Shown here in pieces: positions 11,057 to 21,739 of a DNA stretch of 64,000 nt. The position numbers and the translations under genes are program-made. The notes under the pieces are model-generated. The model did not search any database, had not been told where the DNA came from, and saw only the letters and a program-made list of their open reading frames with translations. The stretch lies in NCBI RefSeq assembly GCF_000003855.2, contig NW_003101680.1:1126976-1190975 (forward strand), in the 5' to 3' direction. How positions within the stretch are numbered: the first letter of the stretch is position 1; every line of letters begins with the position of its first letter. Source of the stretch: Blastomyces gilchristii SLH14081. Its lineage: Eukaryota > Ascomycota > Eurotiomycetes > Onygenales > Ajellomycetaceae.

Positions 11057-11949
11057 AGCTCTCACCAAGGCAGCTCAATAAGAGCCAGCTCTTTTTGCGT
11101 ATGACTGCCCCGTTGCAGTCCATTTTCGTTGATTTGGATGGATTTGAGCGTTTGTACGGAGTATTATGTGTGGAAGGTGGAGAGCTTGCTTCATTGAAGT
11201 ATATGTGCTCAACCAAAGCTGAATGTATCTGTTGAATGTCTTTGACTGTCTTGGTCATTTGCTCTTTGCTATAAGTAATGCAGTTCATTATAAGAGGGTT
11301 TGGCAGATATTCCATCAAAATTGCACTTGAGAGGCCAGTGTTGTGTTGAAAGACATTCAGATGAGGCAATGGCAGTTGGGCGCAAGAGTAATATGTATTC
11401 ATAAAACTGTGGCATATAGCCCCTGTCACATATGCCAGATTGCTTGAGGCTGTAATAAGCCCTGATTTCACAGTGAATGTGATTCAAGTCATGGACCCTG
11501 TTGTTGACATACCCAGCTTCTTCATTGTTGTGAAACTAGACAACATCAGGAGCTGGTGTGTTTGAGATGTAGCTGCTGATAACCAAGATACATACAACTT
11601 TCAGAGCGCGCGGCATGCCATCATAGTTCACATGGAATACTGACAATGCCTCTGACGATTTTCAGCTCTCTGGTAAACTTGATCTTTGTAGGATTGATCT
11701 CAATCCTAAAATTGTCGTCAAATCCGCTCGCCTTGTAGACGAATGTGAGATACTCGCGGTTTAGGCGTCATGGCCGGAATTAAGTTGTTCCCGACTCGGC
11801 GTCAAGCTGCCACATGTCATGTGACTGAAGGGAAAAGGAAAAAGGTCATCTTAGGTTCAACTTTAATTGGACGATCCAAAGCTGGCCTCTAGTCTAGTCA
11901 CGTGATGCTTCCTGCAACATAAACTCTCGCCAACCTCCTCCCTACCATG
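11057..11949. other. Intergenic region, no gene supported
   Basis: About 0.9 kb between the 3' ends of the bZIP and second S53 genes. It has one TACGGAGTA 9-mer at 11155-11163 and no credible exon in any frame. Confidence 0.5.
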
Positions 11950-14027
11950 CTATGCTGTATGTACTCCTTGCATGTACCACGGCTCATCTGCGCGAAACTT
12001 TGCTTTTATCGCCAAATCTTTCAACTTCGGGAACCACTATAATATGTTAACTTTGCTTAAGAGAAACATTCCCTCAGGATTCAATTCACTCACAGGAGTA
12101 CCTAGTCCTGTTGCTGGATCCCATCCAGCCAAAGCAGGGAATCCACTAGTGTTGCACCCTCTATTAGATCCCCAGGTGATGTCAGTAAATGCATCACGGG
12201 CTTCAGAATAGAGCCAAGGATTCAAGAAGCCTAGCGGTGGGTGCCCATTGTCAAGCAAGGCATCATTGACCAGTGCGATTATGGCAGAAACTGTTGGAGC
12301 TGAAGCACTTGTTCCGTCCTGGAGATGCGCTTGACCATTCCAAAGGACAGAGAAGTGATAACCTAGTGCGGCAATATCAGGATATCCGCGTCCCCTCCGA
12401 TTGAAAAGGCCTTGATGTTCATTTCCAAGAGCCTCCAGGTAATTTTCAACCGCCATGGCCTGATATCGTGGCCGTTCGAAAAGTTCACTGAAGCCACCGC
12501 CGCTGGCAAAATCTCCGCGACCATCGAACCCTACGATCTCGGAACCCACTAGTCGCGTAGCTCCTACGCTAGTAACATAGGGGCAGCTGGACGGGAAAGA
12601 GGGCGCAAAACGCCTTTGCTTGCCTCTGCCGTTATCCATTACGCACCGCTCACTTTTTCCGACCCCCCAGTCCCCACTAGCAACAAGGATCGAGACGCCG
12701 CGGGCTCCCAGTTTGGCGAACTCCCTACAGACTCTCCTTGCGTACTCTGGGGGGACGGATCGCTCGGTATCAGCATATGAGATAGAGATAACGTGAGGTA
12801 ATGTCTCTTTAGTTTGCATGTACTGGAGCCACGCCAGGTATGGTTCATTGGTGTTTTCTTGATGGTCCTCGACAGGTCGAAATGGGGGCTTCGAGCCTAC
12901 ATTATATGTCGTCATCGGAACCGGCCAACTGAGACCAAGGATAGTCTGTGCGTCCAAAGCACCTTCGAACCCTTTATTAGCATTATTCTGCTCTGGAGTA
13001 TTGGGTGTTTGTTGATCATCTCCATCTGCTATGATCTCCGTCGTGAATTGGTACGCTGCATTCGCTTTGGCGGCGGATGGATTATAACGGTTGAGGAATA
13101 GCTCGATGTCGGACCTATTGTTGACTTCGCCCAGGAAATTCACTAATGCGATACTATTTTTAGCGAACGCCTTCTGCGGATAACCCCATGTGCCGTAAAG
13201 CACGCTTAGGCATACTATTGAGATCGCTAGTCGATTGCATGCTTCCTTGACAGTGGGCGCCTGGGATAGCTCATGGGCTAGAGGGATGCCGAGATGGCCG
13301 CGCTCTAAGACATCCTCTTCCACCAGTTCCTCATAAGTTGGTATACGATGTTCTCTTTCCCAATCCGGCGGGGGTAGGCCCCCATATCTAGATTGCCCGC
13401 GTGGTATGAAAAACGAGTTGGTGGGTTCGACAACATCGATGTGATCGACTAGGCCGGCAGGTATTGACCATGTCAAGGATCGTATCATGGTGAATCCATT
13501 CTCGTTTTGATACTCCGCATAATTTGCCCTGAACAACCGTTCAACAACCCCGATCGGTGCATTAAATGAGATCAAGTCTTCAGAGGCGGAAACCGTCAAA
13601 TTTGACGGTAAGGAACTAGCTTCTTGGAGCCAGGCAGTTACCAGATTAGAGGACGTCGGCGCCACTCTAACTAACCGATTGACCTCAGTTGAAGAAAGGT
13701 ACTTGCCATATCGGGGGTGGGATGGATCAGAGACTACGTTTATTTTAACACATACTAGCAAAATCGATGGATAACAACACAAAACATACTTTCCATTAGA
13801 TGCTGCTCCAATGTTTCCCATCCATGCTGCTTGAGCCCAATGCTTACTCTAATGACTCGATCCCCTGAGACTGACGATTTTCGCGACCAGCCTGTCGGCA
13901 AGTCCACCGAGCTCTTCAGCACATATCGTGTCTCTAAGAGTAGTGATCCTATACCTAAATTGAAAAGAAAAAAAGAAAAGACAATTCTTTGAAGAACTCT
14001 AGGAATCATGATCATTCGATTTGTCAA
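11950..14027 (-). CDS. Sedolisin-family (S53) serine-carboxyl peptidase 2, secreted
   Basis: Three exons, 14027-13790, 13733-12094 and 12036-11950, give 654 residues. The last 87-nt exon restores the family C-terminus (GTP-WFPKL...PWY), which also occurs in the first S53 gene. A signal anchor or peptide lies at about 8-30. The propeptide motif SDPSHPRYGKYL is present. Catalytic residues are Glu336/Asp340 (GFEGALDAQ), Asp434 (SGDWGVG) and Ser555 (DGTSASAP), so the enzyme should be active. It resembles the S53 gene at 1310-3285 along its whole length, especially near the C-terminus (PPLGFLNPWLY). Starts at 14015 or 14009 are also possible. Its partner is probably the bZIP-controlled cluster; which bond it cuts cannot be told from sequence. 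Confidence 0.9.
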
Positions 14028-14462
14028 CTCTCAGACAGAGATATCAAAAATATAAACTCAATTTCATACATCATAACTACTTTCCTTAATTTAGCCCTGC
14101 CCATTATATCAAAACCGTTCCATGATGCTGACATTGAATGGTCCGCATGTCATGCTCGATGCGCTAGTGCCGTAGTTGCTGACACTGCATATCACTGTGC
14201 TCACCAATAATAGTTAAGTTAGTTAACGGTTTCATCGATAGTTACCAAACTAAAGACAGCCACGCCTTGCCATTCCGGGCAAAAAATTACAGTACTCTTA
14301 CTTGGCCTCGAACAGGTGTAACATTCCTAGTTGGCGATGTCTTGACTTTGCAGCTTTCTTCTTGGGCCATGGGATACCTAGATATGACTCCATTTACCTC
14401 CCGGACACGTTCGCGCCTCTCTCTCTTTCATGACTTCGCCAGCGGGATACTTCCTAGCTAAA
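14028..14462. promoter_or_regulatory. Divergent promoter between S53 peptidase 2 and DOMON-b561 gene
   Basis: 435-bp head-to-head spacer. No defined motif recognised; co-regulation of the two genes is possible. Confidence 0.4.
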
Positions 14463-15884
14463 ATGGCCATCCTTGGTAGATATCTTCTCGTATCGATTTA
14501 CGCCCTCATTTTGTTTATCACCACCTTTACTGTCTCAGAGCCTGTTCAATATTGTCGATTCGGCCACAATGAACATGGGCCATCTAGCGTTGACTTTTGC
14601 ATGGGCGTTGCGATGCATTACAATAGATCTTCGCTCCATCACGACATGTACCTAACGATGGAAATTCCTCGAACGTCTGCACTGGGATGGACTGCCATAG
14701 GTACTGGATCGTCCATGAGAGGATCATTAATGTTTATCATCTACGGGATCCCTTCCGACCAGCATGGCCCCATCGTCAGTATCCGCACGGTGGATGGCCA
14801 CACACAGCCGCAGTTGGTTTCTCAGAACCAGATGGGCGGAGCGGATCTTCGCGTGCTCCAAGCATCGTGGATGCAGGGTAGCCGTGCGATGACTACTGCG
14901 AAAATCGCCCTCGTGTGCTATTCATGTGAAAAATGGCCAGGTGCTCCGATCTCCGCTCAAGCCTCTTCACAGCCGTGGATTTGGGCGTGGAACGATAAAC
15001 AAGATATCCCGGTATACTCATACGATGTCCATCTGGATATGCATAAACACCATGCTGGAAACGGTGGTTGGGGAAATTTCTACGTGGATATGGCTCGATC
15101 AGCTAGCACTGCCAAAACCCCTCCATCATTGCCCCCGATTAGAACAGGGATGCCCCGACTGGGGACGTCGGACAGCCCTTTAAGCGCAGGCGGTATGATA
15201 TCGTCGATCAGAGACAACCCTATATCTTCTATACACGGTTTTGTGATGTTTGTTGCGTTCTTCATCTTGTTCCCCCTTGGTACAATAGCAATGCGATCTG
15301 GGTCCTCTAAGGCTTTCAAATATCACTGGTTCATCCAGCTGGTAGCCTCTCTGTTCGCTTGGTCCGGTATAATCATCGGACTCTTGATGAACCACCACAT
15401 AAACACCGTTCACCAATGGATCGGTGTATCTCTAGGTTCGTACCTCTTCATCCAGGGCCTGCTGGGCTGGCAGCATCATCGGGTCTTCGTTCGCATTCGC
15501 CGTCGGCACTGGGCCTCGTACTCACACATATGGCTTGGACGACTCACGCTAATCCTGGGCTGGACCAACATTATTACTGGCATGCTGTTGTCCGGAGCCA
15601 GCGTTTCTTGGTCCGCTTCTATGGCATGCATAATTGCCATAAACGCTTTGGTTCTGTCTTTCTGGGTGTGGAAGGCTTCTAGACGTCAGTTGCGTGCCAA
15701 GGTGGCCACAGCCGATCAGACTACCTCCCAAGCGGTGTGGCCTGAGCCCAAACAAGGGGACTACTTTGCCCTAGGCACAATTGATGAGGATGACGACACA
15801 GATTCGGAGGAGGAGAGAGAGAATAATAAGAAAAAGAAAACCCATACACAATATGACCCTGCGCCCGGGCCTTCTGGCCAATGA
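14463..15884 (+). CDS. DOMON (CDH-type cytochrome) - cytochrome b561 membrane oxidoreductase
   Basis: Single exon, 473 residues from the ATG at 14463 (an in-frame ATG at 14430 adds 11 residues before the signal sequence). A signal peptide (LLVSIYALILFITTF) leads to a DOMON domain (about residues 30-215) like the heme-binding cytochrome domain of cellobiose dehydrogenase, with a Met-containing CMGVAMHY segment. Five hydrophobic helices form a cytochrome b561-type domain (about 257-405) with candidate heme histidines in SIHGFV, KYHWF, HQWIGV and YSHIWLGR. The cytosolic tail is acidic then lysine-rich. Such proteins pass electrons across membranes. It may close the RiPP cluster or simply neighbour it. 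Confidence 0.85.
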   Translation: MAILGRYLLVSIYALILFITTFTVSEPVQYCRFGHNEHGPSSVDFCMGVAMHYNRSSLHHDMYLTMEIPRTSALGWTAIGTGSSMRGSLMFIIYGIPSDQHGPIVSIRTVDGHTQPQLVSQNQMGGADLRVLQASWMQGSRAMTTAKIALVCYSCEKWPGAPISAQASSQPWIWAWNDKQDIPVYSYDVHLDMHKHHAGNGGWGNFYVDMARSASTAKTPPSLPPIRTGMPRLGTSDSPLSAGGMISSIRDNPISSIHGFVMFVAFFILFPLGTIAMRSGSSKAFKYHWFIQLVASLFAWSGIIIGLLMNHHINTVHQWIGVSLGSYLFIQGLLGWQHHRVFVRIRRRHWASYSHIWLGRLTLILGWTNIITGMLLSGASVSWSASMACIIAINALVLSFWVWKASRRQLRAKVATADQTTSQAVWPEPKQGDYFALGTIDEDDDTDSEEERENNKKKKTHTQYDPAPGPSGQ

Positions 15885-16920
15885 TAGCTTTGGAGCTGGG
15901 AATTGTATTTTGCATTTAAATAGGGGTACGTCCAGCCTCACATCACCGCACGATCCTAGTCTAAAATTTAATCTGTTAGATACCGGCGGCCTGTATCCAG
16001 GTAATACGAAATTTAGCAGACAGAGCTCCATCCACTTTCCCAAATTCATGCCACCATATTCCGCGTCTCTCCGACAGCATGGCTGTCGCGGCCGATTCTC
16101 AAGCGTGCCATATAAAGGCCTATAAAAATTATAGTTCGATGGCCCTAATTTATACTACTTTGCTGGTAGGCTTGAGAAAAGATAGTTAATGAATGCCATA
16201 TTACAAACATGGGATAAATTCTTGTCATTCTGCGAGTCAGACGTGCTGTCTAGTTTCAGTTCCTTTTATGCATTACTCCAAGTGTTCATATCGTGTGTAA
16301 AATCCTAATGCTATATCCATGGATCTCTTTGTCTCATTTGCTGGCTTGCTTGGTACCTGTCCCAAGGAGCTGTCTGTTTCCATGTGTTACCTCCTGTGAA
16401 TTCCATGTTGTTAAGAAACCGTCAGGGATGTCTGAGTTAGTTACTTTCATGCGCCCTCGCGGTGGCACAGTTCATTTTCACTAGTGACATTATCAATAAA
16501 CGATCATATTATCCATTATAATTGTCTCTCTAACGCGATGCCGTCATTCTGACTATCTATATAAACGGGAAAAGAAAATAACAGAGGTAACATGATATCA
16601 TAAGCCAAGTATATCACGTAGAGACGATCCAAGCCCAAACAAAGAAAAATCGGTGTATCCCATAGTGGCGACGGGCGAATAGGATAGCGTGAGAATGTAG
16701 TTTGCACCAGTCCGACTTCCCAGGCCCAGTGAGAAGTTTGACATGAGTAGCAACATAAAGAGAAAAATACTCAAACGAGCATGAAGTGAAAGACTGAAGC
16801 ACGCTGTAATGAACAACTCCAACTTGCAACAGAGTGATGATGTAACAGATCCGAACACCATCCTGACAGGGTATCTCCAACCGAAAACGTAGTGTACAGC
16901 TTCACAGAGACACGTACGTC
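15885..16920. other. Intergenic region, no gene supported
   Basis: 1.0 kb of convergent 3' flanks. Short frames exist but show no coding character. Confidence 0.5.
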
Positions 16921-18648
16921 TCAGACCCACTCACCCGCCCTCTCATCAGCCATTGCAGCCGGATCAGTAGGCCCAACAATCACGATTCGATCCTTCAATG
17001 CCATCTTCCGCATGTCTGGACTTGATAGCCCTAATCCCAACCGTTCCCTCGTCATTGCCATACTCCTTCGAAACAAGCTTCCGCCCCGCAGACTCCGTCG
17101 ACTCTCCCGTTCTTTCTCCTGCTGACCTTGCTGTTGCTGCTCCTGCTCCAGCTGTTGTTTATCCAGTTGCTGTTGTTGTTCATCCTCCTGTTCCTTTGTA
17201 GGCGGGGGCGGCGGAGGCGGGGGAAGAGGTAGGAAATACCTCATCGGCGAAGGGGATGGAGGTCGAGGAGGTCGTAAGGGTCTAACAGGCGTGCTGTTAT
17301 TTCGGACATGAAAGGCTTTGGAAAGAAATGTTTTCATACGGCGGGGGAGAAGGGTTAAGGGGCTCGAGAAAAATTGGGATTGGCCTTGTGATTGCGATTG
17401 AGGCTGGGAGTAACGGTGGCTTTGCTGATAGTATTGCCGTAGGGGTATGGGGGACGGCGGCAATGGTGGGAGCTGAGGAGAAGGACGTTTGACTTTTGGT
17501 TTCATCATCTTACGCTTGAACATGGTACTGGGCCTGCGGTTACTTTTCGTTTTCCACGCTTTCGGCCCGTAGCGCTGGTAGTCGGAGATCGGGACAGCGA
17601 GTTGCTTGGTTCTCCGGCGATCAAATGTTGAGACTGTTGGGGTATTATTGGGAGTGGGGGTAATATTCAAGTTGTGGTCCGATACGCTGCTGTCAGAGGA
17701 GAAAGAGTATAGTTCTGTACGATTTCCGTATTGGGGTTGAACTTCGATTTCTGGCACTGATGTGATGGTGGCGCCTCGTGCAACGTTGGTAGCGGGAAGC
17801 TGGCCGGTAGAAGACAGTCCCATTTTCCGCGGGTGTTCTATGTAAATGTCAGAGGCAGCTTCCTCTGAGTACCGTCGAGGCCGCACAGGCTCGCTAAGGA
17901 CTTCGCAGCGGCACATCTCTGACCCACTGTCATCCACCACTGCCAACGACGACTCACGGCTTTCGTCCCTGCCACACCGATGATAGTCTAAAGCGGGAAA
18001 TAGTAGCATTGGGCCGACACTCTCAATAGTTGTATTTGAAATAGGATGGACTAGATCGCCAGTCGTGGAACCACCGTGCAGTGCGTGAGTCGAGTTGGAG
18101 CGAGACTTCGATTTCAGACCCCACGACCACCCGTAATGTGGGTGGTATGGGCCAGTGGGTGCCCTAAGTGACGCGCGAGTGGCCGCCTCGAGAAGTAGGT
18201 TCGGCGCTGACTGATACCCACAGGGCTGGAGAGATAACGACTTCTTCGGTATCCGTAGATGTACATCCTCATCCACCGGAGGTTCACGGGTCGCCTTGTG
18301 GTAGTGCTCTGACGAACCCAGGCTGTGAGCTCTTGATGGCGCACGCGGAGGCGGCTCAGGCATCAAGGTATTCCGAGGACAGGGGGGTAAATGGCTCTCA
18401 ATCACCCCGGCGGCTTCATCGTCAGGGCTGTAGACACTAGAAGTGGGGCGTGGAAGGTCTGGTAAGGGTTTATCGAACTTCCAACTCCTGCAGCTTGGAT
18501 TGCTGGGCGAGAACCCTCGTAGAGGAATGACTTTCTCCAAACCCTCCAGCGACTTCGAGGTGAGGAGCGGAGGTGTATGTCTATGAATTCCTCTGGACGT
18601 CATCTGTCCTGTGTCGCGAGTGTTAGAGAGACTGGGAGAGGGCAGCAT
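16921..18648 (-). CDS. Proline-rich, low-complexity protein of unknown function
   Basis: Single exon of 575 residues. I do not recognise a domain. The protein is basic and disordered, with Pro-rich stretches, a proline run near residue 485, and a Gln/Glu-rich segment (about 495-525). A well-formed C-terminal block contains MALKDRIVIVGPTDPAAMA, which looks conserved rather than disordered. There is no signal peptide or membrane helix. It is followed downstream by the DOMON gene in convergent orientation. Possibly a nuclear or cytoskeletal adaptor; this is a guess. Confidence 0.7.
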   Translation of the reverse strand: MLPSPSLSNTRDTGQMTSRGIHRHTPPLLTSKSLEGLEKVIPLRGFSPSNPSCRSWKFDKPLPDLPRPTSSVYSPDDEAAGVIESHLPPCPRNTLMPEPPPRAPSRAHSLGSSEHYHKATREPPVDEDVHLRIPKKSLSLQPCGYQSAPNLLLEAATRASLRAPTGPYHPHYGWSWGLKSKSRSNSTHALHGGSTTGDLVHPISNTTIESVGPMLLFPALDYHRCGRDESRESSLAVVDDSGSEMCRCEVLSEPVRPRRYSEEAASDIYIEHPRKMGLSSTGQLPATNVARGATITSVPEIEVQPQYGNRTELYSFSSDSSVSDHNLNITPTPNNTPTVSTFDRRRTKQLAVPISDYQRYGPKAWKTKSNRRPSTMFKRKMMKPKVKRPSPQLPPLPPSPIPLRQYYQQSHRYSQPQSQSQGQSQFFSSPLTLLPRRMKTFLSKAFHVRNNSTPVRPLRPPRPPSPSPMRYFLPLPPPPPPPPTKEQEDEQQQQLDKQQLEQEQQQQGQQEKERESRRSLRGGSLFRRSMAMTRERLGLGLSSPDMRKMALKDRIVIVGPTDPAAMADERAGEWV

Positions 18649-19330
18649 GGCAGCGAGTCGCAGTCAATAATATATAATAGAGCCCAACAGGTAACATTCC
18701 GGATTCGAATGTTAAACTGAGCAACATGCGCAAGCTCTTGGATTGGGTTGGCTTGTCAGCCGTGCTTCTCGTGGAGGGGGGTGGGAAATTGAATATTTCG
18801 AAATTGCTCTCAGCGACAAAGAAGCACAATACGAACAGCCATATTCGGTGATGATACGAGAGTGCGTCGACCCAAATCTTGCCGGAATATAACTTGCAGC
18901 ATGCATGCAAATGTAACTTCCACGCGGAGGTAAATCCATAAACATAAAGGAAAACAAACCACAACAGCAACAGAACAAATTCTAACAATGATGTAAACAA
19001 AGTTGAAGGTTTTTTTCCCTCTCTGGCAAACGCCGGAGAAGGACAAGGGGGGGGGATCTATATAACCTTCGAAGTTAAGTAACCAAGCCAAGCGTTGGGC
19101 CCAACAGCATATGAGCAAATGGTTGACGAAAACAAAGAAAAGCTCACAACCCATCTCCACGAACGCCAATAAAATCTCGCAAGCAACGCTAATGCGTTGC
19201 ACAGTGCGTGCCCAGGAAACCCCCCCCAAAAAAAAAGAAGAGAAAGAAAAGAAAAGGAACCAAACGCCAAATATTTAGCAGAAAGTCTGTGTCCTCACAA
19301 GTTCTGAGGGTCGGTCCGGCTGATTTAAAA
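18649..19330. other. Intergenic region, no gene supported
   Basis: 0.68 kb upstream of the proline-rich gene and downstream of the Nudix gene. Contains a short G-run near 19046 and an A-rich tract near 19227; otherwise nothing recognised. Confidence 0.5.
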
Positions 19331-20638
19331 TCACGTCAATTTGGAGGCTTTTTCAAACATTTCTGTAGTAAGTTCGTCCGCCGGGTCTCGGGTTTCCTTG
19401 AACCTGCCGATCTTTTTCAGCCGAGCGATCATGTCCTCGTCCCCAAAATGACTGTTATGTTCGAATTCAGGCTCTTCTGCGTAGGCCACTCGAGCAGCAT
19501 CGACTAGAATTCGAGCGGTCATACCGAATACTTGATAGCGGGTTAGTCCCATGGATATCTCCTGCCTCTCTAGTTCATCAACAGCGGCATCTTGGTCAAT
19601 GCTCTTTCTTCTTGGCTTTGTAACCTTTTGGTTCGTTATCGGAACGAAGAAATGGTGCACTACCCCAAGTTTTAGTAACTGAGGGACTCCAGGAGAGGGG
19701 GCGGGAAATTCCAGTTAGGTGGGAAGGAAGGGGGGAGTTATATTCATGACAAGTCAAACATACTGCGCCACCAAGTAGTGTTCCAGTTGGTCCATGTTCC
19801 ATCATACCACTCGGAAGGGTCGCCTGGAAGACTGAAATCATCCTCGCCACGGGGCTCGTCCCGCATCATCAGGAAATTGTGGAATGGCCCCGAGAAGACG
19901 GCCGCCACCTCCTTGGCGTCGAGTTGGGGCATGAACGCCTCCTCCGGATCAGCATCTTCACCTGTAACTTCGTCGTAAGAGTGGAGAAGCGCCACACACG
20001 GCCGTACGACCAGCTCGGTCCGTGCAAGATTGGCGGGGAGTTCGCAGAGATGCTCTACCCAAAAAGGGGATGGGAACTTCTGATCGATATTGGGCAGGCC
20101 GATTTCCTCAAATGCTTCGCGCCGAGCAGTCTCGAACGGCGTCTCTGATAATGAATCCGCCTTCCCACCTGGTAGTGCTGCTTGACCGGGGTCTAATTCA
20201 AATATTCAAAAAAGGAAAATGGGTGATCGGTTAGTGAACCTGCCAATTGAGCAGTTATATCCCCCAACCAAAAAGAACTACAAAAGAACCTGACGAACGG
20301 CTCGTGGCGCAAGCGTGACATACATGATTTGAGTGTGTTAGATCTGATGGTTAAGATAACCCGAAGATCGCCTCGTCGATCGGCAAAGAGCAGAAGCAGC
20401 ACAGCAGCCTGTCGCGACAGCGGGACGGAGTCGTAACTGGTTGGGGGCGGGACATAACGTCTCAGTCGTTCGATGGCTTGCTATTAATATATATCCCATC
20501 CCGGCGGAGTGGTCAGAAGGGCTTTTTAACTAGGAACAACAAGAAGAAGGTATATAATGCGCCGGCTATCAATTTGTTTTGGGGGTTGGACGGCCTGCAA
20601 AAACAACCAACCTTCGATGTGGGAGATAGCGGCGCCAT
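19331..20638 (-). CDS. Nudix hydrolase, peroxisomal-type coenzyme A diphosphatase (PCD1-like)
   Basis: Four exons, 20638-20612 (27 nt), 20480-20324, 20192-19764 and 19659-19331, give 313 residues. The Nudix box of CoA-pyrophosphatases is intact: PGGKADSLSET at about 69-79 followed by ARREAFEEIGL (84-94), with the metal-binding REAFEE glutamates. The upstream strand 'LTIRSNTLKSYPGQAALPGG' is also typical. Family members cleave CoA or oxidised CoA to phosphopantetheine and 3',5'-ADP. No clear C-terminal peroxisomal signal is seen (ends KLT). The short first exon was chosen because in-frame stops lie immediately upstream of exon 2. Confidence 0.88.
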
Positions 20639-21739
20639 GGTTCTCAGCAGCCTCGAACGCAATAATGAGCAACTTTGAACGCTATAAGTCTTACTTGCGT
20701 AGGTGTGCAATGATCTAAACAATGCCTGTCTCTTCATAACCCTCCCGGTGCCAACATATATACCGGTCTGGAGAGTTGGTTATTTCCCGGTTGCTGCTCC
20801 GGGGTGGCACGCTAACCATGTTCGTTCCCATGTCTGTGCCGAGGTTATCTGGCGTGGACAGATCTATCTACGATCTTTTTTATATAATTGTGATTTTTGC
20901 ACCCAGAGATCATTAAAGCTAGATACAGATATTCAGGCGCTTGATGATAAAGATACCTCGTATGTAACGTAGTTCATATCAAGTTGTACTCCTTAAAAGT
21001 GATTTCTGTATATACACGAAGACAACTCGGTGAAATAACCGCCCTAGGTACCAACATGTGTAAATGTCCCAAGAACCCAACTAACCAGCCAATTTAAAAA
21101 ACAATTTATTTATATTTAAATATCTTCCGTTGGGAACAGCAATGAAACCACAAAGAGATAATTTCACCAACCCAACCTAGACCCATCTATTCTGACACAG
21201 AAATAAAATCACTGTTGAAACCTTGTTAATTCCAAACAAACACCAACGTCTATCCCAGGAAACTAGTTAGTAAGCGGAGTAAAAATGTGCAAAAGGGAAG
21301 AAAAGAAAGAGAAAAAGCAAGAAAGGCATAGCAGGAAACAAGAACAACAAAGGAAAAGAGAAGGAGGAAAAAGAACGTTTGCACTAAGCAAGCCAAAGAA
21401 TAAAAGATAGAAGCCAGGGGTCGAAGCTGACAAAGGAGATCAAAGCCGTGCTAGTTGCCCTATGAAACTGAGGGAGAAAATGTAATCAGGCAGATCCGAG
21501 AATTCGAGAATGACGTGGGGAAATACTAGAAAAGATATGTTAATAATAATACAAATAAAAAAAATGGGCCAAGAAACGAAGAAGCAGCAAGGTGGAATTT
21601 ATTTCGTGACATAATAATTGCCGCGGGGGAGAATCTAGCACAGGCCACACCAGCAATTCAGGGGGTCTTTTACAATATAGACCAAGTAGTAGCAAGGCCA
21701 AGCTTGTGCGCTCGCTACCTCCGGAGACCAGGAATTGAT
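20639..21739. other. Intergenic region, no gene supported
   Basis: 1.1 kb between two minus-strand genes (promoter of the Nudix gene and 3' flank of the LETM1 gene). Purine-rich low-complexity sequence at 21290-21370. Confidence 0.5.
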
